Positions 8,650 through 17,873 of a stretch of 38,252 nt of DNA are shown one piece after another (position 1 is the first letter of the stretch; the number at the start of each line of letters is the position of its first letter). The position numbers were made by a program, and so were the translations under genes. Location: NCBI GenBank assembly GCA_019416685.1, contig DXWV01000084.1:1-38252 (forward strand). Direction: 5' to 3'. The notes under the pieces are model-generated. The model did not search any database. It was not told the origin of the DNA and saw nothing but the letters and a program-made list of their open reading frames with translations. The stretch comes from Bacteroides sp. Its GTDB lineage: Bacteria > Bacteroidota > Bacteroidia > Bacteroidales > Bacteroidaceae.

Positions 8650-9213
8650 ATGAAAAAAAACTTCATATTATTAGCATTCATCCTGATTTCCTGCAGTATA
8701 TATAGTCAGGTGGTAGGAATAAAGAGTAATCTGCTTTACGATGCTACCACTTCTCTTAATCTGGGTGTGGAAGTAGCATTAGACTCCAAACTCACTCTCG
8801 ATATATCGGGCAACTACAATCCATGGGAATTCAATGGTAACAAACAGTTCAAACACTGGCTTGTACAACCGGAACTCCGCTATTGGATGTGCGAAACATT
8901 TAATGGTTCTTTTTTCGGTATACATGCACATTATGCCGAATTCAATGCCAAAGGAATAAAATTACCATTTGGTCTCTATCCTGGATTAAAAGATCACCGC
9001 TATCAGGGAAATCTTTATGGAGCCGGCATTTCATACGGTTATCACTGGATATTGAAAAAGAGATGGAGTATGGAGGCCACTATCGGTGTAGGATATGCAC
9101 GTGTCAATTATGACCGCTATAATTGCCGTGACTGTGGTTCAAAGTTAAATAGCGGACATAAAAACTATTTCGGACCTACCAAACTGGGAATCAGTCTGAT
9201 TTATATTTTGTAG
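8650..9213 (+). CDS. DUF3575 outer-membrane protein of the pilus operon
   Basis: The 187-residue protein has a signal peptide (cleavage after about residue 20, SIYSQ) and the DUF3575 pattern: GIKSNLLYDATTSLNLGVE at the start, W-x-V-QPELRYW in the middle, and a C-terminal beta-strand ending in an aliphatic residue, as in outer-membrane barrels. Members commonly sit at the end of Bacteroidales fimbrial operons; their role is unknown. It follows the preceding gene by 16 bp. An inverted repeat 28 bp downstream probably ends the transcript. Confidence 0.75.
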   Translation: MKKNFILLAFILISCSIYSQVVGIKSNLLYDATTSLNLGVEVALDSKLTLDISGNYNPWEFNGNKQFKHWLVQPELRYWMCETFNGSFFGIHAHYAEFNAKGIKLPFGLYPGLKDHRYQGNLYGAGISYGYHWILKKRWSMEATIGVGYARVNYDRYNCRDCGSKLNSGHKNYFGPTKLGISLIYIL

Positions 9214-9240
9214 TTCAATTAAAGAATCATTTCACTACAA

Positions 9241-9309
9241 TAACACTGAGTTTTGCAGAGTATTATTTATCTGATTCCTGATAATAAAACACTGTGAAAT
9301 TCAGTGTTA
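9241..9309 (+). terminator. Inverted repeat behind the pilus operon
   Basis: TAACACTGA (9241-9249) is repeated in inverse as TCAGTGTTA (9301-9309), and a short alternative hairpin (CACTG/CAGTG) lies in the right half. There is no strong T-run, so this is a possible rather than clear terminator. It separates the pilus operon from the convergent DUF2490 remnant. Confidence 0.4.
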
Positions 9310-9326
9310 CTCTATGGTGAGCTTTC

Positions 9327-9608
9327 TCAAAATGAGAAACTACACTCAACTCCTACGATATGTTTACTTTTATCGGATTCATACTGATAGCAATAAAACA
9401 CGTCCAGCGCCCACTTATCAGAGACTTCAATTTCCACACCAGGTCTGTATCGCATCCGTGCCACATCGAAAAAAGCCGCACCCCCAATCGCCTGATACAA
9501 TTCGGCAGAAAAATAAGGTGAAAGATCAGACTGTGCATGCAAAGCCAGAGCTATGTAACACAACAACAATAAAAACAAACTATATTTTTTCAATATTCCT
9601 CCGTACAT
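9327..9608 (-). pseudogene. DUF2490 gene with 372-bp in-frame internal deletion
   Basis: The frame encodes 93 residues starting MYGGILKKYSLF, with the signal peptide (ending ALHAQ) and the last ~65 residues of the 217-residue protein at 21610-22263. Exactly 124 codons are missing: GTGAAAGA is joined straight to TCAGACTG, while the intact copy has 372 bp between them. The frame stays open and the promoter is intact, so a short product could be made, but a barrel lacking its middle is unlikely to work. I read it as a recent deletion derivative. Confidence 0.8.
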
Positions 9609-9626
9609 TATTAAAGATTTAAAGCA

Positions 9627-9634
9627 CAAAGATA
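9627..9634 (-). promoter_or_regulatory. -7 box of the truncated DUF2490 copy
   Basis: TATCTTTG on the minus strand matches TAnnTTTG, about 20 bp upstream of the MYGG start codon. The same box is kept in the intact copy at 22282-22289. The -33 region is weak. Confidence 0.5.
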
Positions 9635-9900
9635 AGGAGCAAAATCTGAGAATAACTTGAAACATCACAGAATTGTTACAATTATTGCCATATCCCTGTC
9701 TTCACAACAAGGTATAGACACTCCTCTATCCATATTCACAAAGAAGAAACAGTAAAAAAAGCATCTGCCATATTATTTTATAAAAAAAAATTACATTCAA
9801 TTTTACCATTCCAAAATCAATTCCATAAATTTGTACCATAACTACTAAAAAAGATCCCGTTCTTAGTTCGATCTTACGTAATATATCAGTGAAGAATTTC

Positions 9901-9980
9901 TGGTTTTAAACCAACCCTGCTTTCCTCACCGACCAACGATGCTTTGGTTTAAAACCAAAACACCGTTGGTTTAAAACCAA
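9901..9980. repeat. Three GGTTTAAAACC palindromic boxes
   Basis: The near-palindrome TTGGTTTAAAACCAA occurs at 9944-9958 and 9966-9980, and in reverse orientation (TGGTTTTAAACCA) at 9901-9913. Spacing between the two direct copies is 22 bp, about two helical turns. They lie about 150 bp upstream of the sigma-factor promoter in an otherwise gene-free, AT-rich 450-bp spacer. They could be operator sites or a dispersed repeat; sequence alone does not decide. Elsewhere in the spacer I see only an isolated -7-like box (TAAATTTG, 9826-9833). Confidence 0.65.
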
Positions 9981-10128
9981 AAAAATCTCAAAGAATCACA
10001 TAGAACTATGATGTCACCACCTCAATAAATTATATCTTCCTCTCCCGATAGAAGGAGAGTGAATTTTAATCTTACGCTCTTTTGATGATTTCAAAAACTA
10101 TTTCTTTATGTTTTTTAATAATCAACAA

Positions 10129-10160
10129 TTTGTGTATTACAGAAAAAAGACATAGGTTTG
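10129..10160 (+). promoter_or_regulatory. Promoter of the ECF sigma-factor gene
   Basis: TTTG at 10129-10132 and TAGGTTTG at 10153-10160 are 20 bp apart, a full match to the Bacteroides housekeeping promoter. Transcription would begin near 10167, giving a leader of about 38 nt. This suggests basal expression of the regulator from the primary sigma factor. Confidence 0.75.
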
Positions 10161-10204
10161 CATTTCAGATTAAATAAAATCTGCAAAGTAGTAAACTCTA
10201 TTAT

Positions 10205-10819
10205 ATGTATCCCAATACCCCATCCGTGCAAGAACGCGAACTTGTATTACGACTTATTAATGGCGATGAAAGTGCATTCTGCGAGTTATATTCGGTTTAC
10301 AGAAACAGGCTTATCTACTTTGCCATGAAGTTTCTCAAGTCGCAAAATTTTGCGGAAGACATCTTTCAAGATACATTCACCGTAGTCTGGCAAAGTCGTA
10401 AATTTATAAATCCGGATGCATCTTTTTCAGCCTATCTTTATACCATCATGCGAAACCGTATTTTGAATACCCTGCGCAATCTGGAAAATGAACAACAACT
10501 GAAAAACAATATCTTTGTACAGGCAATAGATGCCAATGATAATACAGAAGAGACTATCCTCTCCAAAGATTTCATGGAATTGATAAATTACGCAATGCAG
10601 AAGCTGACTCCACGCCAACGGGAAATATTCAATATGAGCAGAAACAAAGAAATGTCCCATAAAGAAATTGCTGAAGCATTGGGCATATCAGTAAATACTG
10701 TACAAGAACATATTTCAACTTCTCTTAAAATCATACGAGCTTATTTCGCTAAAAACAGTGGTCCTTACACCGATCTTTTATTACTCTTATTGATACTTCC
10801 TACCGGAGTATCATATTAA
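10205..10819 (+). CDS. ECF-type RNA polymerase sigma factor
   Basis: The 204-residue protein has sigma region 2 (residues ~25-90, with FAEDIFQDTFTVVWQ and FSAYLYTIMRNRILN) and region 4 (~135-185, LTPRQREIFNMSR followed by the helix-turn-helix MSHKEIAEALGISVNTVQEHIS). It is the Bacteroidetes SusCD-associated type. The hydrophobic tail LLLLLLIL at the C-terminus is also seen in such factors. It would direct RNA polymerase to the SusC/SusD genes when released by the FecR-type partner encoded 80 bp downstream. The ATG at 10205 fits the promoter at 10129-10160. Confidence 0.93.
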   Translation: MYPNTPSVQERELVLRLINGDESAFCELYSVYRNRLIYFAMKFLKSQNFAEDIFQDTFTVVWQSRKFINPDASFSAYLYTIMRNRILNTLRNLENEQQLKNNIFVQAIDANDNTEETILSKDFMELINYAMQKLTPRQREIFNMSRNKEMSHKEIAEALGISVNTVQEHISTSLKIIRAYFAKNSGPYTDLLLLLLILPTGVSY

Positions 10820-10899
10820 TAAACGTTAAAGACACCCCAGATCATTTCTTCTCTTGTGTATTTACTATATACAAGCAGGAATGTTATACCCATCACTTT

Positions 10900-11877
10900 A
10901 TGGAAAAAGAAAAAAAGAAAAAACAAAAAGTACGCCGTTACCTGGATGGTATATATTGCAGATCGGAAGTTACGGATTTATTAAAAAACATACAGAATCC
11001 TGAAATGCAAAACATCATTGAAGAAGTTGCCGATGAGCTATGGGAGGAAAATATGGAGCAACCTCCTTATCACCATAACTTAGAACGCGAACAATACCGA
11101 CGTGAAGCCGCAAGCCTTCTGAGAAAAATAAAGAGACACCCTCCCTACAAAAAAATCAGGTGGGCGGCCGCATGTGTTATTTTTATAATAGCTATTGGTT
11201 TAGGGGTAAATAGTTACCAATCCATTCAGACAGAAAAGACCTTATATACAGAAGTTTCAACTTCATTTGGCGAAAAAAGGGAGTGGACACTGCCTGATGG
11301 TTCTAAGGTTAATCTGAATGCATGTACAACCCTCAGATATCCGGAAAGATTCAAAGGGAAAGAACGGAGGGTTGAGCTAATCGGTGAAGCCTATTTTCAA
11401 GTAAGCAGAGATGAGAAAAAACCTTTTATTATAAAAACAGCAGGGTTTGATGTAAGAGTTTTAGGTACATGTTTTGACATCAAAGCTTATGAAAATAATG
11501 AAACAGCATTAGTTAGTGTAAAAAGCGGAAAGGTACAGGTAGAGCTTCCGGAAGCAATGATGAGATTGATAGCCAACGAACAGGTACAGATAAACGGACA
11601 AACCAATGAATATACAAAAAGAAAAGAGGATCACCATCGCGCAATGGCATGGCTACAAAACACATTACACTATAACAATACGCCATTACACGATATAATC
11701 AAGGACTTGGAACGTATCTATAACTGTCGGATTAAGTTTGCTCCCAATCAAAGGTTTGATTATCGATTGAGCGGTGAACATGATAATATCAACTTGCAAG
11801 CCGTATTAAAATCGATCGGACATGTGACAGGTGTGAAATACAAAAAAGAGAAAGATTACATACTGTTATATCAATAA
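10900..11877 (+). CDS. FecR-family anti-sigma factor
   Basis: This 325-residue inner-membrane protein has a cytoplasmic N-terminal part (~1-85) that would hold the sigma factor, one membrane span at about 88-105, and a periplasmic FecR domain (~115-215, with WTLPDGSKVNLNA, GEAYFQV and VLGTCFDIKAY). A C-terminal DUF4974 domain (~245-325) follows; it is STN-like and is expected to touch the SusC signalling domain. It lies between the sigma factor and SusC genes in the standard order. The long Lys/Arg-rich start (EKEKKKKQKVRR) is unusual but its role is unknown. Confidence 0.92.
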   Translation: MEKEKKKKQKVRRYLDGIYCRSEVTDLLKNIQNPEMQNIIEEVADELWEENMEQPPYHHNLEREQYRREAASLLRKIKRHPPYKKIRWAAACVIFIIAIGLGVNSYQSIQTEKTLYTEVSTSFGEKREWTLPDGSKVNLNACTTLRYPERFKGKERRVELIGEAYFQVSRDEKKPFIIKTAGFDVRVLGTCFDIKAYENNETALVSVKSGKVQVELPEAMMRLIANEQVQINGQTNEYTKRKEDHHRAMAWLQNTLHYNNTPLHDIIKDLERIYNCRIKFAPNQRFDYRLSGEHDNINLQAVLKSIGHVTGVKYKKEKDYILLYQ

Positions 11878-11930
11878 CAGAGGCAATAAACACATGAAGG
11901 AACCCATCAATCTAACTAAATATCAATTTT

Positions 11931-14900
11931 ATGACAAGAAAAAAACAGAAGTTCATTGTTTGTATCATGCTACTGACCCTATTTCTATGGGGAACACCAA
12001 TCGCAATCATAGCTCAGAAACTGAAGAAGAACAACGTAACCCTTAGTGCGAAAAACGAATCGGTGGAGAAAGTACTAAAAAGAATCAATAAGGAAACAAA
12101 TCTTAACTTTTTCTATGATCCGGCTATTCTCAATAAAGTATCGTTCATCACGCTGAATGTAAAAAATGTACCTTTACAAGAGGTATTAGACATGATATCC
12201 ACCCAAACCGGATTAAATTTTCAACAAATCAACAATACGGTTTCAGTCAGCCAGAAAACAGAGAGTAAACAACCGGCTCAATCTAAAGGGGAAAACATTA
12301 CAGGCATTATCAAAGACAACAACGGAGCACCTATTATCGGAGCAAGTATCCGGGTGAAACACACCGAAACAGGTACAATAACCGACTATAACGGACAATT
12401 TTCATTAGTCAATGTTTCGGGAAATGAAGTACTGACAATCTCTTATATCGGTTATAACACAGAAGAAGTTCCTGTAAACAACAGAAGATATCTACAAATC
12501 GTAATGAGAGAAAACACCAAACAACTGGAGGAAGTGGTAGTAGTGGCCTATGGAACAGCTAAGAAAAGCTCATTCACCGGTTCGGCAGAAGTAGTCAAAC
12601 AAGACCGTATTGAAAAACGTGTCGTTGCTGACATTTCTAAAGCATTGGAAGGTACAGTAGCCGGCGTACAAAGTACATCAGGAAGCGGGCAACCGGGTTC
12701 AGGTGCTTCTATGGTTATCCGTGGCTTTGGTTCCATTTCAGCAGCAAATACCCCATTATATGTAGTAGACGGAGTTCCGTTTAACGGTGCACTGAATACA
12801 ATCAATCCCAATGATATAGAATCTGTGACAGTACTAAAAGATGCTTCTGCAGGTGCCTTGTATGGATCACGCGGAGCTAACGGTGTAGTTATGATTACGA
12901 CAAAACGCGGAGAAAAAGACAACAACCGTATTTCTATCAACCTGAAAGCCAACTGGGGAGTATCCTCAAGGGCAATTCCCCGATACCAAACAGTCGACGA
13001 GGCTGAATACATGGAACTGGCTTTTGAGGCATACAAGAATGAATTGATTTACACAGAAGGAGTTGATCCTCTACTGGCAGGAGGCCAGGCGCTTGAAGTG
13101 ATGAGAGGAGCAGCCAAAGGAGTATTGGGTTTCAACGAACAATACAATCCTTTTAATATGCCACTGAATGACTTAATCGACCCGATGACCGGAAAAGTTA
13201 ATCCAACAGCAAAACTCAAGTATCACGAAGACTGGAAAGACAAACTCAGTAACCATAATCCGCTTAGACAAGAATATCAGTTGTCCATGGCAGGAGGAAA
13301 CAATAAAACGCAATACCTGGTTTCAATGGGTTATCTGGATGAAGTAGGACTACTGCAAACTACTGAATTCGAGCGCTACTCCGGGCGCGTAAATATTGAT
13401 AGCCAAGCTAAAGAATGGTTAAAAATGGGACTAAGCGCCTCCTTCGCACAAACCGCCTCTAACTATAACAGCGCTTCCGGTTCTGTGGTATCCAATCTAT
13501 GGTATACCAGTCAGATAATGGCCCCCATCTATCCGGTATATGAACACAACGCAGACGGTTCTCTAAAAACAGATGCCAATGGAAATAAGATTTTTGACTA
13601 TGGTCTGAATCGTATAGCGCTTTCTAATTCAAATGCAATAGCACTCTTGCATGAAGATAAAGAAAACAATACAAGAGATAACTTCAGTACAAGAACCTAT
13701 ATCGAACTATCGGCAGATGATGATAAATATGGTTTCCTGAAAGGTTTCACGTTTACGGCAAACTTCGGACTAGACTATTTCAATACACAGGAAATGAGTT
13801 ACAGTAATCCGTATACTGGTAATGCAGCAACAATATCAGGAAGTCTTTCCAAAGCCATACAACGCCAACTCAGCTATACATTCAACCAATTGTTGAGTTA
13901 CAAACATGACATCGGTCAACACTCTATCGACCTCATGGTCGGACATGAATATTATGAGTTGAAACAAAACTTTCTCGGAGCACAAAAAACGGGATTTCCT
14001 TTTGGGGGATTGTTTGAACTATCAGCGGCAGCTACTTTGAGTGGAGCCGCTTCACAAACAGATAAGTATGCCATCGAATCTTATTTGAGTCGCATCAACT
14101 ACAACTTCGGACAGAAGTACTACGTATCCGGAAGTTTTCGCACAGATGGTTCTTCCCGGTTTTATAAAACCAGTCGTTGGGGACAATTCTGGTCTTTGGG
14201 CGCTTCGTGGAGAATATCTGAAGAAAATTTCATGAAAACTGCCGATTGGGTAAATAATCTGACGCTGAAGGCTAGTTTCGGTTCACAAGGAAATGACAAC
14301 ATCGGTAGTTATTATGCTTATCAAAGTTTATATGATATGGGGCTCTCTAACGCCATCTTTAATGGTGGAGCAATCAATACTCTTGAAAACAAAGACCTCA
14401 AATGGGAGAAGAATGAAAACTTAAATATTGGTATTGAAGCCCGTTTATTCAACAGGTTGTCGCTAACTGCAGAATTTTTCAATAAACATACAAAGGATTT
14501 ACTATTGAACATGCCAAAAGCTACATCAACCGGCTTCGATGCTTATCCGGCAAATGTGGGAAGTATGCGTAATGTCGGCATAGATATCACTGCCACAGTA
14601 GATATCCTGAAAGATTCGGACTTCAAATGGACACTGACAGTGATGGGTAGCCACATAAAAAATAAGGTTCTGAAACTGGCTGATAAGCCTGAAATCATAT
14701 CCGGTTCTACTATTTTCAAAGAAGGAGAAGCTGTGAACTCATTCTATCTACCTGTTTCTGCAGGGGTAGACCCTCTGACCGGTAATCAACTCTATTGGGT
14801 AAATCACGACCAAAACAATAATACTGTACCCGGATATAAAACAGATGATGTAACATTAACGGCCAATAGCCGGGAAATAGTAGGTAACCGTATACCGACT

Positions 14901-15368
14901 CTTTATGGAAGTATAACGAATGACTTTAACTATAAAGGCATCGATTTATCGATCCTTACTACCTATTCCATTGGTGGAAAGATGCTGGATGGAGTTTATG
15001 GCAGTATGATGAATGTGGGATACAAAGGGTATGTATGGCATAAAAATGCATTACGCAGATGGCAACAGCCAGGCGATATGACCGATGTACCGAAAATCAT
15101 GTGGGACCAGCAACTACGTGTTACCGACAAAGATCTGGTTAATGCATCTTACTTTGCTATTAAAAATATCACACTGGGATATACATTGCCCCAAAACTGG
15201 TTGGATAAAATAAAAATGGAAAATGCAAGGATATATGTAACAGCCAATAATCCCATTTTATTCACACATCTGAAAGGAATGGACCCACAGTACAACTTCA
15301 CAGGAACAGTGGGATATACGTATACTCCTTCGAGAACTTTCTCTTTTGGTATCGATCTGAAATTCTAA
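11931..15368 (+). CDS. SusC/RagA-like TonB-dependent transporter with STN domain
   Basis: The 1145-residue outer-membrane transporter has, in order, a signal peptide (ending IIAQ, ~29), an STN signalling domain (~35-110), a carboxypeptidase-regulatory-like domain (~122-200), a plug (~205-325, with LEEVVVVAYGT, RGFGSISAANTPLYVVDGVP and YGSRGANGVVMITTKRG) and a 22-strand barrel ending in Phe (FSFGIDLKF). The STN domain is what separates sigma/FecR-coupled transporters from plain SusC, so it should signal when substrate binds. The gene lies 53 bp behind the anti-sigma gene and 16 bp ahead of SusD. Substrate cannot be read directly; the neighbouring protease favours peptides. Confidence 0.95.
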   Translation: MTRKKQKFIVCIMLLTLFLWGTPIAIIAQKLKKNNVTLSAKNESVEKVLKRINKETNLNFFYDPAILNKVSFITLNVKNVPLQEVLDMISTQTGLNFQQINNTVSVSQKTESKQPAQSKGENITGIIKDNNGAPIIGASIRVKHTETGTITDYNGQFSLVNVSGNEVLTISYIGYNTEEVPVNNRRYLQIVMRENTKQLEEVVVVAYGTAKKSSFTGSAEVVKQDRIEKRVVADISKALEGTVAGVQSTSGSGQPGSGASMVIRGFGSISAANTPLYVVDGVPFNGALNTINPNDIESVTVLKDASAGALYGSRGANGVVMITTKRGEKDNNRISINLKANWGVSSRAIPRYQTVDEAEYMELAFEAYKNELIYTEGVDPLLAGGQALEVMRGAAKGVLGFNEQYNPFNMPLNDLIDPMTGKVNPTAKLKYHEDWKDKLSNHNPLRQEYQLSMAGGNNKTQYLVSMGYLDEVGLLQTTEFERYSGRVNIDSQAKEWLKMGLSASFAQTASNYNSASGSVVSNLWYTSQIMAPIYPVYEHNADGSLKTDANGNKIFDYGLNRIALSNSNAIALLHEDKENNTRDNFSTRTYIELSADDDKYGFLKGFTFTANFGLDYFNTQEMSYSNPYTGNAATISGSLSKAIQRQLSYTFNQLLSYKHDIGQHSIDLMVGHEYYELKQNFLGAQKTGFPFGGLFELSAAATLSGAASQTDKYAIESYLSRINYNFGQKYYVSGSFRTDGSSRFYKTSRWGQFWSLGASWRISEENFMKTADWVNNLTLKASFGSQGNDNIGSYYAYQSLYDMGLSNAIFNGGAINTLENKDLKWEKNENLNIGIEARLFNRLSLTAEFFNKHTKDLLLNMPKATSTGFDAYPANVGSMRNVGIDITATVDILKDSDFKWTLTVMGSHIKNKVLKLADKPEIISGSTIFKEGEAVNSFYLPVSAGVDPLTGNQLYWVNHDQNNNTVPGYKTDDVTLTANSREIVGNRIPTLYGSITNDFNYKGIDLSILTTYSIGGKMLDGVYGSMMNVGYKGYVWHKNALRRWQQPGDMTDVPKIMWDQQLRVTDKDLVNASYFAIKNITLGYTLPQNWLDKIKMENARIYVTANNPILFTHLKGMDPQYNFTGTVGYTYTPSRTFSFGIDLKF

Positions 15369-15384
15369 AAAAACAAGAAACTGT

Positions 15385-16968
15385 ATGAAACTAAAATATT
15401 ATATACTCGTTATTATCACTTCAATATTCGTTTTCTCATCCTGTGGAGATAACTTGGAAACCAATCCTACCGACCAGATTTCAGGAAATGTGATCTTCAA
15501 AGATGTAGAAGGAGCTATGGTAGCAATGAACGGTGTATACCGGCTAATGTATTCTTCCGGTTGGGCAGGCGACAACTCTACGCATGCTTTCGGATATATG
15601 TCTACAATGTTAACCTCTGGATTTATGGGAGACGACATGGTCGTGTCTTCTTCTGTAAAAGGATGGTTTTCCATGGATTACAATCTACAGGAAAGAAATT
15701 TCTATTCAAGTATATTGTATCGCCCATATTCCGAATGGAATTTTTACTATACCCTGATTGCAAATTTGAACTATATTCTTGCACATGAAGATAATTTATT
15801 GGGACTTCCCGGTCCGAAAGCCAATCTCTTCGGACAGGCCTATACTCTGAGGGCTTTATGTTATTTCCACCTGATACAGCTTTACCAGCAGACGTACAAA
15901 GGACATGAACAAGCTCCCGGTATACCTATATATACCACCCCGACCACGTCATCGACTCCGGGCAATCCACGTGGTACGGTAGAAGGGGTATACACACAAA
16001 TCAATAAGGATATAAACAGAGGTATTGAACTACTGAAAGAAGCAGAAAAAGAGGGAGTAACACAGATACATAAATCACACATTGATTACTACGTAGCTCA
16101 CGGAATCAAATCGCGCATTGCTCTGGTACAGAACAACTGGCAGGAGGTTGTGGATGCTACAAATGTAGCCTTGCAAAAGCCGGAATCGAAATATGCCAAT
16201 GCCTCAGAACTAGTAGGAGGTTTCAATAACTTAGGAATGTCATCCGTACTCTGGGGTGCAGTGATACAGAAAAGCGATCAGATTGGCGCTTATTCTTCAT
16301 TTTTCTGCCACATGGATGCTTCTGCAGGTATGCATGGCTCATATGACCGCAAATGTATCAGTGCATGGCTATACAAACAGATGGGTATACAAGATATTCG
16401 CCGTGTTAACTGGTGGAAAGGCTACATAGCTCCCGCTCTGGAAGCCTCACAAGGACCACAGAAAAGCTATTGTACCACCAAATTCCGTTTTAGCGACTAC
16501 TCTTCTTATCTGGGCGACAATATCTATATGCGTGCAGAAGAATTGCTTTTAAACAAGGCGGAAGCCTTATGTCGGTTGAAACAGTATGATGAGGCACGCC
16601 GATTGATGGCTTCTTTCGGAACGATCCGCGAACGAAATTACGTACGCAACCGTCTGGATAAAGTAGTAGACGATGATGCATTGACACCGGATGCATACGG
16701 TACGGGGTCTACTCCGGAAACAAAAACACTGTTGGATGAAATCATTCTTCAGCGTCGTATCGAACTTTGGGGAGAAACAGGACGCCTGTTTGATATCCTT
16801 CGTCTGAAAACCGGATATTATCGCAATTACGAAGGAACCAACCATGTAGTGAAACTGAGTGATGATACTCGTCAGCCGGATTATAAAAGTTTTATACTAA
16901 CCATTCCGCAAACAGAATTCGATGGAAATATCAACATGGACCCTATTGCAGACCAAAATCCATTATAA
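15385..16968 (+). CDS. SusD/RagB-like outer-membrane nutrient-binding lipoprotein
   Basis: The 527-residue lipoprotein has its lipobox at about residues 17-20 (FSSC) and the SusD pattern: N-terminal helices with YRLMYSSGWAG, the conserved FGQAYTLRALCYFHLIQLY (~151-169), the PRGTVEGVYTQINKDI helix and a C-terminal TPR-like part with ILQRRIELWGETGRLFDILR. It caps the SusC barrel and helps capture substrate at the cell surface. SusD proteins of this general type bind glycans or, in the RagB branch, peptides. It lies between SusC and the DUF4843 gene, 36 bp from the latter. Confidence 0.95.
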   Translation: MKLKYYILVIITSIFVFSSCGDNLETNPTDQISGNVIFKDVEGAMVAMNGVYRLMYSSGWAGDNSTHAFGYMSTMLTSGFMGDDMVVSSSVKGWFSMDYNLQERNFYSSILYRPYSEWNFYYTLIANLNYILAHEDNLLGLPGPKANLFGQAYTLRALCYFHLIQLYQQTYKGHEQAPGIPIYTTPTTSSTPGNPRGTVEGVYTQINKDINRGIELLKEAEKEGVTQIHKSHIDYYVAHGIKSRIALVQNNWQEVVDATNVALQKPESKYANASELVGGFNNLGMSSVLWGAVIQKSDQIGAYSSFFCHMDASAGMHGSYDRKCISAWLYKQMGIQDIRRVNWWKGYIAPALEASQGPQKSYCTTKFRFSDYSSYLGDNIYMRAEELLLNKAEALCRLKQYDEARRLMASFGTIRERNYVRNRLDKVVDDDALTPDAYGTGSTPETKTLLDEIILQRRIELWGETGRLFDILRLKTGYYRNYEGTNHVVKLSDDTRQPDYKSFILTIPQTEFDGNINMDPIADQNPL

Positions 16969-17004
16969 TCACAAAAAATACAAACTTATAATTATCCTTC
17001 AAAT

Positions 17005-17835
17005 ATGAATATAAAAATATATACACTCAGCACTTTCTTCGCAACGATTCTGTTAACCGGTTGCGATAAAGAAAACGAGAAACTAATTTACGAATCGGAT
17101 ACAAACACATATATTTCTTTCCGTACTGACAAATTAAATAAAGAATTGGAAAAGACAGAAAACTCACTGACTATTCCTGTATATCGCGAAAGTACCAAAG
17201 GTACAGCTTATGCAAATATCGAACTTCTTTTCCGAAAAAATCCGGATGGCAGTGAAGTGCCCGGTAGAGAATATATCACTACGGAAAATAAGAAAGTAAC
17301 CTTTGCTGATGGTGAGAATACAGCCAATATAAAGTTACTGATTGACCTATCTAAATTGGATTATCTGACAAAAGCCAAAACACAGATAAAACTAAGTGCA
17401 GGAGAATCTACCGGTCTTTCTTCTTTTGGAAAGGCAATTCTCACCCTTTCATTGAGCCGCAAACCGACATGGGTACAAATGAAAGAAAAAGGAATCTATA
17501 CTTCGCAATTCCTAGGAACAGAAAAAGAGGTTATCATCATTAAAGCCGAAGAAGCTCCTTTTTACATCATAAAAGATTGCTATGTAGCAAATGGAGATAT
17601 TCGCGTAGATCTGGATAATAAAGGAAATGCAACGGTAGAACAACAAAAAGCATTCCGACATACAGAATACGGAATAGTCTATGTAGCCGGAACCGGAGAA
17701 CTGAATACAACCGCAAACAAAGTGGTAATGAAGCTAAATTTCTTGATTGAAAAAGACGGACAATGGGGAATTTTGTCGGGAATAGCTTATGAAGAAACCT
17801 TCACAATACCCTCCGGATTAGAGAATATTTTTTGA
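17005..17835 (+). CDS. DUF4843-like surface lipoprotein
   Basis: The 276-residue protein has a lipobox at about residues 14-17 (LTGC, Cys 17... DKENEK) and an N-terminal region (YESDTNTYISFR followed by an Ig/Calx-beta-like stretch with VTFADGENTANIKLLIDLS) that I associate with DUF4843 proteins found after SusD in sigma/FecR-controlled loci. It is probably on the cell surface next to SusD; no catalytic motif is visible. It ends 38 bp before the chosen start of the next gene. The family name is from memory of the pattern; the lipoprotein call is firmer. Confidence 0.65.
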   Translation: MNIKIYTLSTFFATILLTGCDKENEKLIYESDTNTYISFRTDKLNKELEKTENSLTIPVYRESTKGTAYANIELLFRKNPDGSEVPGREYITTENKKVTFADGENTANIKLLIDLSKLDYLTKAKTQIKLSAGESTGLSSFGKAILTLSLSRKPTWVQMKEKGIYTSQFLGTEKEVIIIKAEEAPFYIIKDCYVANGDIRVDLDNKGNATVEQQKAFRHTEYGIVYVAGTGELNTTANKVVMKLNFLIEKDGQWGILSGIAYEETFTIPSGLENIF

Positions 17836-17873
17836 GAACAATAACTTCATGTTTAACACAACAATTACAACTT

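Larger units (their letters stand above)
9325..9748. repeat. Direct repeat copy A (truncated DUF2490 region)
   Basis: From about 9325 to 9748 the sequence matches 21605-22403 in the same orientation at roughly 98 percent over the shared core, apart from one exact 372-bp gap. The match includes the gene, its promoter and about 110 bp upstream, and stops abruptly after CACAAAGAAGAA. The two copies bracket the sigma/SusCD/protease block. Confidence 0.9.

Noticed and set aside
9901..9980. Possible CRISPR-like array
   Set aside because: Only three short palindromes, one inverted, with unequal spacing (about 30 and 7 bp); no cas genes nearby.
12548..13036. A 162-codon open frame antisense to SusC
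   Set aside because: It lies fully within the conserved plug-coding region of SusC and has no promoter or motif of its own.
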